Shown piece after piece: positions 50,948-57,729 of a DNA stretch of 64,000 bases; the stretch's first letter is position 1; each line of letters starts with the position of its first letter. Location: contig JAEUWI010000026.1 of the NCBI GenBank assembly GCA_016791475.1, positions 1-64,000 of the forward strand. The letters are read 5' to 3'. The DNA is from Candidatus Hydrogenedentota bacterium (GTDB lineage: Bacteria > Hydrogenedentota > Hydrogenedentia > Hydrogenedentales > JAEUWI01). Position numbers and translations under genes: made by a program. Under the pieces are notes generated by a model that was not told the origin of the DNA, ran no database searches, and saw nothing but the letters and a program-made list of their open reading frames with translations.

Positions 50948-52180
50948 ATGACTGATTTATCCAGAATATACGCGCGATTCTTGTGCATGACGGCACTGCT
51001 CCTGCCCCTGGCGGGCTGTCCCCTGATCACCGGAGGGCAGAACCCGCCGGAGCTGGACTCCTTCCAGATCAACGGCGGTGCGGCAAGCACCTTGGAGCGG
51101 GAAGTGACGCTCGACAATGTGTCCCACGAAAATCCCACCCACTTCCTCGCATCGGAGTCCCCGGACTTCGCCGATGCCGATTGGTGGGTCTACTCGGAGG
51201 CGCCCGCTTTCACCCTTTCCGAAGGCGACGGTGCAAAGCGCGTATACTTCAAGCTCAAGAATTACAAAGGCGAGTCCTCCGTCCTTTCCGACGAAATCTA
51301 CCTCGGTGATTTGCCGGCCGAAGGCGAGGGAGAGGGTGAAGGCGAAGGCGAAGGCGAAGGCGAAGGTGAAGGTGAAGGCGAAGGCGAAGGTGAAGGTGAA
51401 GGTGAAGGTGAAGGTGAAGGTGAAGGTGAAGGCGAAGGCGAAGGTGAACTGCTTGAAGAACTCGTGGAGTTGCCCGGTGGCCTCGATCTCTCCATGGTAT
51501 TGCTGCCGGCAGGGAATTTCTATATGGGCGCCTTCTTCCTGGAACCCGGAGGTTTCAGCGTCGAGACGCCCCAGCATCTCGTTACGCTTAGTCAGCCCTT
51601 CTGGATCGGCAAATTTGAAATTACCCAAGCCCAATGGCTGGCCGTCATGGGCGAGAACCCCGCCTATTTTCAGGGCGAAGCCTACGGCGACACGACCAAC
51701 CATCCCGTCGAGCAGATCTCGTGGGACGAGGCCCAGGACTTCTGCACCCAATTGAGCACCCTCACCGGCGATGTCTACCGCCTGCCCACCGAAGCCGAAT
51801 GGGAATACGCCTGCCGGGCCGGCAGCGCCACCCGCTACTTCTGGGGCAACGACTATGACCCGATCCTGATTGCCGACCAGGCCTGGTACCTCGGAAACAG
51901 CGGCGAAACCACCCACCCCGTCGGCCTCTTTCCGCCCAACGCCTGGGGCCTCTACGACACCAGCGGCAACGTGTGGGAATGGACCGCCGACTGGCTCTCC
52001 AACTACAGCGCCGCCGCCGTCACCGACCCCACCGGCCCCGAGACCGGATCCTTCCGCATCCAGCGCGGCGGTTCCTTCTACAACGAAGACTACTTCCTCC
52101 GCTCCGCCCTGCGCAGCTACGGCGTGCCCGAAGCGGGCGGCTGGTCCAACGGCCTCCGCGTGGTCCGGGAGGCAAACTGA
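50948..52180 (+). CDS. SUMF1/FGE-fold lipoprotein with (EG)n linker
   Basis: 410 aa; AGAGGGA upstream. The signal MTDLSRIYARFLCMTALLLP ends in lipobox LAGC (Cys 24). Residues 25-124 form a strand-rich domain, then residues 125-167 are almost pure Glu-Gly repeats, then a formylglycine-generating-enzyme fold: MVLLPAGNFYMG, FEITQAQWLAVMG, YRLPTEAEWEYACRAGS, NAWGLYDTSGNVWEWTADW and FRIQRGGSF. The Cys pair needed by true FGE is missing from the C-terminal LRSALRSYG...LRVVREAN region, so it is probably a binding protein and does not activate sulfatases. Confidence 0.88.
   Translation: MTDLSRIYARFLCMTALLLPLAGCPLITGGQNPPELDSFQINGGAASTLEREVTLDNVSHENPTHFLASESPDFADADWWVYSEAPAFTLSEGDGAKRVYFKLKNYKGESSVLSDEIYLGDLPAEGEGEGEGEGEGEGEGEGEGEGEGEGEGEGEGEGEGEGEGEGELLEELVELPGGLDLSMVLLPAGNFYMGAFFLEPGGFSVETPQHLVTLSQPFWIGKFEITQAQWLAVMGENPAYFQGEAYGDTTNHPVEQISWDEAQDFCTQLSTLTGDVYRLPTEAEWEYACRAGSATRYFWGNDYDPILIADQAWYLGNSGETTHPVGLFPPNAWGLYDTSGNVWEWTADWLSNYSAAAVTDPTGPETGSFRIQRGGSFYNEDYFLRSALRSYGVPEAGGWSNGLRVVREAN
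51320..51448 (+). repeat. (GAAGGY)n tandem repeat encoding poly-(Glu-Gly)
   Basis: About twenty-one 6-bp units GAAGGC or GAAGGT (a few GAGGGx) in frame within the SUMF-like gene. Alternation of the third base between C and T is irregular, so unit gain or loss by slippage is likely. Changes in unit number would keep the reading frame, altering only linker length. Confidence 0.95.
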
Positions 52181-52306
52181 ACAGGGCCCTGCGCGCCAAC
52201 CCCGGGCCCCGGCCCATTGGAGCGCAGCGGGTGATGGGTGCTATGCTTTGGGCGCGCCGAGGGGCGCGCCCAACCTCACCCATAGCCACACCCTTTCGGA
52301 AGTGCC

Positions 52307-53755
52307 ATGTTCGAACAGACCTTTAGAAATATCGACGACATCCTCCGCCGCGAAGGCGGGGGCGTGCTGAAATACACCGAGCAATCCTCCTGGATCCTCT
52401 TCCTGAAATACCTGGACACCTTGGAGCAGGAAAAGGCCATGGAGGCGGCGCTGGAGGGGAAGAAGTACACCTTCATCCTCGACGAGCCCTACCGCTGGGC
52501 GCACTGGGCCGTGCCGAAGGACGGCGAAGGCAAGCCCGACCACAACAAGGCCCTCATCGGCGACGATCTTCGCGATTTTGTGAACCAGAGGCTCATTCCC
52601 TATCTCCAGGGCTTCAAGCAGCGCGCCAGCGGCCCCAACACCATCGAATACAAGATCGGCGAGATCTTCAGCGAAACGAAAAACGAGATCAACAGCGGCT
52701 ACAACCTCCGCGAGATCCTCGAACTGGTGGACGAGCTCCGCTTCCAGTCCCAGGCCGAAAAGCACGAGCTGAGCTACCTCTACGAGGAGAAAATCGGCAA
52801 CATGGGCAACGCCGGGCGCGACGGCGGCTCCTACTACACCCCGCGCCCCCTCATCCGCGCCATCGTCCAGGTGGTCGCGCCCAAAATCGGCGAACGGATC
52901 TACGACGGCGCCGTGGGCTCCGCCGGCTTCCTCTGCGAGGCCTTCGAATACCTCCGCGCCTCGAAAAAGCTCAGCACCAGCGATCTGAAGAAGCTCCAGA
53001 GCAACACCTTCTTCGGCAAGGAAAAGGACAAGCTCGCCTACGTTATCGCCATCATGAACATGATCCTCCACGGCATCGAAGCGCCCAACATCCTCCACGT
53101 GAACACCCTCACGGAGAACAGCGCCGACATCCAGGAGAAAGACCGCTTCGACGTCATCCTCGCCAATCCGCCCTTCGGCGGCAAAGAGCGCAAGGAAGTC
53201 CAGCAGAACTTTCCCATCCGCACCAGCGAGACCGCCTTCCTCTTCCTCCAGCACTTCATCAAGATGCTGAAGGCCGGGGGCCGCGCGGGCGTCGTCATCA
53301 AAAACACCTTCCTCTCCAACACCGACAACGCCTCCGTCAGCCTCCGCAAGGAACTCCTCCAGAGCTGCAACCTCCACACCATCCTCGACTGCCCCGGCGG
53401 CACCTTCCAGGGGGCCGGCGTGAAAACCGTCGTCCTCTTCTTCGAAAAAGGCGCGCCCACGCGGAAGATCTGGTACTACCAGCTCGACCCCGGCCGTAAC
53501 CTCGGCAAGACCAACCCCCTCAACGACGACGACCTCGCCGAGTTCGTGGAACTGCAGAAGACCAAAGCCGACTCGGACAAAAGCTGGAGCATTGACGCCG
53601 CCACCATCGACCAGGGCACCTTCGACTTATCGGTGAAAAACCCCAACGGCGGCGAAGTTGTCGCCCACCGCACCCCGCAGGATATCCTCGACGAAATCGC
53701 TGCGCTGGACGCGGAAAGCGCCGAGGTCCTGGCCACGATTCGGGGGCTGCTGTGA
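52307..53755 (+). CDS. hsdM: Type I restriction-modification DNA methyltransferase subunit
   Basis: 482 aa; GGAAG upstream. The N-terminal HsdM helical domain (TFRNIDDILRREGGGVLKYT, YKIGEIFSETKNEINSGYNL) is followed by N6-adenine methyltransferase motifs: DGGSYYTPRPLI, motif I DGAVGSAGF at 200-208, and motif IV NPPF at 287-290. Motif I starts DG where DP is usual. The subunit methylates adenine at sites chosen by HsdS. It overlaps hsdS by 4 nt (GTGA). Confidence 0.95.
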   Translation: MFEQTFRNIDDILRREGGGVLKYTEQSSWILFLKYLDTLEQEKAMEAALEGKKYTFILDEPYRWAHWAVPKDGEGKPDHNKALIGDDLRDFVNQRLIPYLQGFKQRASGPNTIEYKIGEIFSETKNEINSGYNLREILELVDELRFQSQAEKHELSYLYEEKIGNMGNAGRDGGSYYTPRPLIRAIVQVVAPKIGERIYDGAVGSAGFLCEAFEYLRASKKLSTSDLKKLQSNTFFGKEKDKLAYVIAIMNMILHGIEAPNILHVNTLTENSADIQEKDRFDVILANPPFGGKERKEVQQNFPIRTSETAFLFLQHFIKMLKAGGRAGVVIKNTFLSNTDNASVSLRKELLQSCNLHTILDCPGGTFQGAGVKTVVLFFEKGAPTRKIWYYQLDPGRNLGKTNPLNDDDLAEFVELQKTKADSDKSWSIDAATIDQGTFDLSVKNPNGGEVVAHRTPQDILDEIAALDAESAEVLATIRGLL

Positions 53756-54927
53756 AGCCGGGGTGGGAGGTGAAGAAGCTGGGGGACGTTTGTCGAACCG
53801 GGGCTGGCGGAACGCCATCGAAATTGAACAAGGAATACTACGAGAATGGGACAATTCCGTGGCTCATGAGTGGTGAGATTGCCCAAGGTGACATCCGGCA
53901 ATCGACTCAGTTCATTAGTGAGTTGGGGCTAAAGAACTCGTCCGCAAAGGTATTTCCATGCAATACGGTACTGGTCGCAATGTACGGAGCTACCGCTGGG
54001 CAGGTCGGCATTCTTCGTATGGAGGCAGCAACGAACCAGGCTGTCTGCGGAATACTACCAAACGCGGAATTCGTTCCGGAGTTTGTTTATTTCTTCATGC
54101 TATCCCAGAAAGAGGGGCTTGTAAGTCAAGCGACTGGAAACGCACAGCCGAATATTTCACAGGAGAAGATTCGCAACACCCGCATCCCCGTCCCCCCGCT
54201 CGCCGAACAGCAGCGGATCGTTGCCTTCCTCGACGAAGCCTTTGCGGGCATCGCCACCGCCCGGGCCAACGCCGAAAAGAACCTCCAGAACGCCCGCGCC
54301 CTCTTCGAAAGCCACATCAACGCTGTCTTCACCCAGCGCGGCGAGGGGTGGGTGGAGAAGCGACTGGGGGAAATTTGCGCAATCACGTCAAATCTTGTCG
54401 ATCCAAAAGATGAAGCGTACTTAGACCAATTGCATGTTGGGGCTGGGAATATCCAGTCCAAGACTGGTGCCCTCCTGGATCTCAAAAGTGCCCGAATGGA
54501 GGGGTTGATATCAGGCAAGTTCCCCTTTGATCCGTCCATGGTTCTCTACAGCAAGATCAGGCCATATCTGATGAAGGTCGCGCGCCCGAGTTTCAGTGGT
54601 GTGTGTAGCGCGGATATGTATCCGCTAACCCCTGTTGAGGCTGTGGTGACCCGCGATTACCTCTTCCATCTTTTGCTGAGCAAGCCGTTCACGGATTACG
54701 CAATCGAAGGTTCGGCGCGTGCCGGCATGCCAAAGGTGAACCGCGATCACCTCTTTGAGTATCGCGTGTGGATTCCAAACCTCGAAGCACAACAAGCGAT
54801 TGCTCTAGAGCTTGACCAACTTCACGTGGAAGCCCAACGCCTCGAATCCATCTACCGGCGCAAGATCGCCGCGCTGGACGAGATGAAGAAGTCGCTGCTT
54901 CACGAAGCGTTTTCAATCGACCGTTGA
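53752..54927 (+). CDS. hsdS: Type I restriction-modification specificity subunit
   Basis: 391 aa; the GTG start overlaps hsdM by 4 nt. Two half-repeats each have a variable target-recognition domain and conserved helix: WEVKKLGDVC ... RNTRIPVPPLAEQQRIVAFL ... NARALFESHINAVF, then WVEKRLGEIC ... HLFEYRVWIPNLEAQQAIAL ... KIAALDEMKKSLLHEAF. The recognition domains have lower GC than the conserved parts, as expected for segments exchanged by recombination. The last 50 bases (54870-54919) recur at 55481-55512 and 56352-56400. Confidence 0.95.
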   Translation: MKPGWEVKKLGDVCRTGAGGTPSKLNKEYYENGTIPWLMSGEIAQGDIRQSTQFISELGLKNSSAKVFPCNTVLVAMYGATAGQVGILRMEAATNQAVCGILPNAEFVPEFVYFFMLSQKEGLVSQATGNAQPNISQEKIRNTRIPVPPLAEQQRIVAFLDEAFAGIATARANAEKNLQNARALFESHINAVFTQRGEGWVEKRLGEICAITSNLVDPKDEAYLDQLHVGAGNIQSKTGALLDLKSARMEGLISGKFPFDPSMVLYSKIRPYLMKVARPSFSGVCSADMYPLTPVEAVVTRDYLFHLLLSKPFTDYAIEGSARAGMPKVNRDHLFEYRVWIPNLEAQQAIALELDQLHVEAQRLESIYRRKIAALDEMKKSLLHEAFSIDR

Positions 54928-55022
54928 CCATGTGTTGCTGGAATTCTACTGTGACTATTTGCTTGTCTCAGCGAATAAAACTCACCAGACGACTGTATAC
55001 TTGGAAGGAGGCAATCGAACAG

Positions 55023-55466
55023 ATGGACCTTTTGCAAAACACATTCGCAACATTGTTTGTCTCCGCATTGGGTGGTGGATTCGCGTTGTTGGGGAACTAT
55101 CTCATAGTCAGACGACAAGACCGCGATGGGCGGGCGCGATCAGTCCTGTCAACTCAAGTCGAAGTACATCAGCAGGCATATGCGCATTGGTTTCGGCTAC
55201 GACATCTGGACAGTCCTGGTGAGGACCGGCTGGTCATCGTTAATGACGCGCTGGACTGGTGGTCCAGGCACTGCCTTTATCTACCGCCTGCGCTTCAGGA
55301 TTCCTTTTACTCTACCGTCATCGCGGCGCGTCAGCACGCCGATACGGAAGGAGATCGGCGTAACGTGTTCTGGGATGAACTGAAGATTCTGGGAGTCTCG
55401 ATTGAAGCCAGTGTGCGGGAGCTTGGCATTCATTTGGACACACGGTCCATTGCGTCGATCCGATAG
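55023..55466 (+). CDS. Small membrane-anchored accessory protein of the type I locus
   Basis: 147 aa from the ATG at 55023 (GGAGG 11 nt upstream). An N-terminal membrane helix (TLFVSALGGGFALLGNYLIV) is followed by a soluble helical domain (RQDRDGRARSVLSTQVEVHQ...SVRELGIHLDTRS). I recognise no family. Base composition is lower in GC than hsdM or hsdR, suggesting recent acquisition. It lies between hsdS and a copy of the hsdS 3' end. A membrane-tethered effector or regulator is possible but unproven. Confidence 0.6.
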   Translation: MDLLQNTFATLFVSALGGGFALLGNYLIVRRQDRDGRARSVLSTQVEVHQQAYAHWFRLRHLDSPGEDRLVIVNDALDWWSRHCLYLPPALQDSFYSTVIAARQHADTEGDRRNVFWDELKILGVSIEASVRELGIHLDTRSIASIR

Positions 55467-55480
55467 AAAGCAGTAGTTCG

Positions 55481-55545
55481 CCGCGCTGGACGGACTGAAG
55501 AAGTCGCTGCTGCAATTGACATTGGACAATGGATAATTGACAATG
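55481..55545 (+). repeat. hsdS 3'-end copy B plus short dispersed repeat
   Basis: 55481-55512 repeats the end of hsdS (GCGCTGGACGGACTGAAGAA and following), which in that frame reads AALDGLKKSLLQL. It is followed by CAATTGACATTGGACAATGG-type repeat sequence and an in-frame stop. It marks the boundary between two accessory genes. Confidence 0.85.
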
Positions 55546-55568
55546 AATAGCGACGAGGAGGCCGGGCG

Positions 55569-56093
55569 ATGACCGCGAAGAAAAGCTACAGCATTGACGA
55601 TCCCCTCTTTGGCTTCGACGAGGACTTTGAGGTCGGCGCGAATAAGGTGTTGATGCTTGGGGAGTCCGACATCTCCACACACGGAGGCATGGCCCTGGCC
55701 TACAAGAATGCGGCGGATATACTGGTGCAGAAAGCGCTGGACCGTGACGAAACCTCCTGGGAAATCGCCGCACCGATCATGTACCTGTACCGGCACAGCC
55801 TGGAGTTGTCCTTGAAATGGGCGACCCAGTCGAACGCAAAGTGCCATGACCTGGAAGGCATGATACAACAGGCCAACGAGCGTGCGAAGCAGCAGACTGG
55901 GAAAGCACTTCATCCTGCAGTCATCGAGCGGATGCAGGAGTTTTCGGAATTTGATAAAAAGGGCTTTGCCTTCCGGTATGCCGACGCGGGTGAGGATGCA
56001 CACTGGATTGGAGTCACCGTTAAACTCCTGCACCTTCGCAAGGTCATGGAACGGATAACGGCGGATTTGGTCGAGCTGGGCCGGCAACGTTGA
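55569..56093 (+). CDS. HEPN-like small protein
   Basis: 174 aa; GAGGAGG 8 nt upstream. All-helical, with a central segment IAAPIMYLYRHSLELSLKWA then CHDLEGMIQQANERAK that resembles HEPN-type domains, in which an Arg-His pair (YRHSLEL) and a HDL motif recur. HEPN proteins are often ribonucleases in toxin-antitoxin or abortive infection systems, yet the canonical RxxxxH motif is not certain here. It lies in the restriction locus between two hsdS tail copies, consistent with a defence role. Confidence 0.6.
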   Translation: MTAKKSYSIDDPLFGFDEDFEVGANKVLMLGESDISTHGGMALAYKNAADILVQKALDRDETSWEIAAPIMYLYRHSLELSLKWATQSNAKCHDLEGMIQQANERAKQQTGKALHPAVIERMQEFSEFDKKGFAFRYADAGEDAHWIGVTVKLLHLRKVMERITADLVELGRQR

Positions 56094-56118
56094 ATCGAGT
56101 GAAGTCACGCCGCGCGCC

Positions 56119-56333
56119 GCATTCCGGCCCGAAGGGCCAGCGCAGTTCAAAAGCCCAGGGCAACGCCCCGGGAAAAAGGATGCCCCCTGCTTTTTGAGCC
56201 CTGCAGGGGCGGCACAGTTCAATCTCGAGCTACAACTGCGCCGCCCTTACAGGGCTGAATACAGATTGGGTTGGTGTTCCCAGGGCGTTGCCCTGGGCTG
56301 GAAACTGCAGTGCCCCTTCGGGGCGAAACATGC
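56119..56333. repeat. Nested inverted-repeat element D
   Basis: Left side 56119-56172 and right side 56279-56333 are imperfect inverted copies; the best core, AGCCCAGGGCAACGCC (56152-56167), is perfect against 56283-56298. A second, inner pair (GCCCTGCAGGGGCGG / CCGCCCTTACAGGGC) lies inside. It occupies much of the 410-nt gap between the HEPN-like gene and the Fic gene, next to hsdS-tail copy C. It resembles element B in organisation but differs in sequence and length (about 215 bp). Confidence 0.8.
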
Positions 56334-56339
56334 GCAGCC

Positions 56340-56464
56340 AGCGCAAGAGCGCGGCGCTGGACGAACTGAAGAAGTCGCTGCTTCACGAAGCGTTTTCAAT
56401 GGACAATGGACAATTGACAATGGAGAACGGAAGAGTTCTTTTCGGGGGTGAACTTAAGGTATGA
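56340..56464 (+). pseudogene. Remnant of an hsdS 3' end (copy C)
   Basis: 56352-56400 differs from the real hsdS tail at only a few positions and reads SAALDELKKSLLHEAFS in frame. It then enters the short dispersed repeat (56396-56424, reading MDNGQLTMENG) and stops at 56462-56464. Only about 20 hsdS codons remain and no upstream part exists. It looks like the fused end of a lost or recombined hsdS allele. Confidence 0.8.
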
Positions 56465-56503
56465 CTTTAGTATACTTCCGATGGCAGTCCCATATAGGAA
56501 AAA

Positions 56504-57634
56504 ATGAGCGCCATGGCTCCAGTTCAATATCATTTGGGGGAGTTTCCCCCGCACTCTCTTGACTGGCCGCGCCTGATCCCGTTGATTGGCCCGGCCAGCG
56601 CGGGGTTGGCGCGCTACGATGGATTGTTGACCGCCATTCCCAACGCACAGATTCTGCTTTCTCCGCTTACGACGCAAGAAGCGGTACTATCGTCGAGGAT
56701 TGAAGGGACGCAAGTTACTATCGGTGAAGTGCTTGAAATTGAGGCGGACGGCCAGTCCGAAACCATCACTCAACCTAAGCGGGACGACGCCGAAGAAGTT
56801 CTGAACTACCGCAAAGCGATGCGTGCCTGTGTGGCGGAGTTGGAGCGTCGCCCGCTCTCCCAGCAAATTCTGCGCGCGGCCCACAGCCTGCTGATGCAGG
56901 GTGTTCGGGGCCGAGACCAGACCCCTGGAAGTTACCGGACGGAGCAAAACTGGATAGGCCCCAAGGGGTGTTTGGAGCAAGAGGCCAGTTTCGTGCCGGT
57001 TTCTCCGGCCCACTTACAACAGGGTATGGACGCATGGGAGCACTATCTCGGAAATACTTCCGAACTCGATGCACTGGTTCAACTGGCGATAGTTCACGTT
57101 GAGTTCGAGGCGCTTCACCCGTTTAAGGATGGAAATGGGCGATTGGGTAGGATGATGATTCCGTTGTTTATGTTCCAGCGAAAGCTACTGTCCAGTCCCG
57201 ACTTTTATATGAGCGGCTATCTCGAAGCCAATCGTGAAGAGTATCAGCAACGTCTTCGCGCCGTTTCGCGCGATGGTGACTGGACCGGGTGGTGTGCTTT
57301 TTTTCTACAGGGAATAGCGAAACAAGCGGCCGAGAACGAACGGCGGGCGCGATCTATTCTAGCCCTCTACGACCGGGTTAAGACCGAGGTAGCCGATGTA
57401 ACACATTCCCAACATTCGATACGCGCCTTGGATTTCATCTTTCAAAATCCCATTTTTACATCACGGCATTTTATTAACTACTCAAGTGTTCCAAAACCGA
57501 CTGCCGCGCGAATTCTGACTGTATTGCGCGATGAGAGCATTCTGCTAACAGTGCGAAAAGGTCGTGGTAGGCGTCCTGGTGTTTTTGCTTTTCGAGAGCT
57601 TCTGAATATTGCCGAGGGCAAAGAGGTATTTTGA
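56504..57634 (+). CDS. Fic family AMP-transferase-type protein with winged helix
   Basis: 376 aa; AGGA 5 nt before the ATG at 56504. The catalytic loop HPFKDGNGRLGR (205-216) is a perfect HxFx(D/E)GNGRxxR. An N-terminal inhibitory helix motif, SSRIEG (63-68), fits (S/T)xxxE(G/N), so it is the class II self-inhibited type. The C-terminal 90 residues look like a winged helix (HFINYSSVPKPTAARILTVLRDESILLTV). It would AMPylate a protein target when relieved; the wHTH may bind the palindrome just downstream of the gene. Confidence 0.93.
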   Translation: MSAMAPVQYHLGEFPPHSLDWPRLIPLIGPASAGLARYDGLLTAIPNAQILLSPLTTQEAVLSSRIEGTQVTIGEVLEIEADGQSETITQPKRDDAEEVLNYRKAMRACVAELERRPLSQQILRAAHSLLMQGVRGRDQTPGSYRTEQNWIGPKGCLEQEASFVPVSPAHLQQGMDAWEHYLGNTSELDALVQLAIVHVEFEALHPFKDGNGRLGRMMIPLFMFQRKLLSSPDFYMSGYLEANREEYQQRLRAVSRDGDWTGWCAFFLQGIAKQAAENERRARSILALYDRVKTEVADVTHSQHSIRALDFIFQNPIFTSRHFINYSSVPKPTAARILTVLRDESILLTVRKGRGRRPGVFAFRELLNIAEGKEVF

Positions 57635-57660
57635 GTCTCATCCATGCGATACAAGCTCCC

Positions 57661-57694
57661 TTGTGTCTCATATTTTAAAAAAAATGAGACACAA
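57661..57694. promoter_or_regulatory. 11-bp-arm palindrome between fic and hsdR
   Basis: TTGTGTCTCAT (57661-57671) and ATGAGACACAA (57684-57694) are perfect inverted repeats around 12 A/T bases. Partial copies of the half-site lie at 57632-57641 (TGAGTCTCAT) and 57714-57724 (GTGAGACAAAA). All fall in the 95-nt gap before the hsdR start. No T-run follows, so an operator is more likely than a terminator. Confidence 0.65.
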
Positions 57695-57729
57695 TCCTGC
57701 TTGTCACTAATCTGTGAGACAAAACATTC

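Noticed and set aside
50948-52180. A genuine formylglycine-generating enzyme for sulfatases
   Set aside because: The fold matches but the C-terminal Cys residues needed for catalysis or copper binding are absent and no sulfatase is nearby.
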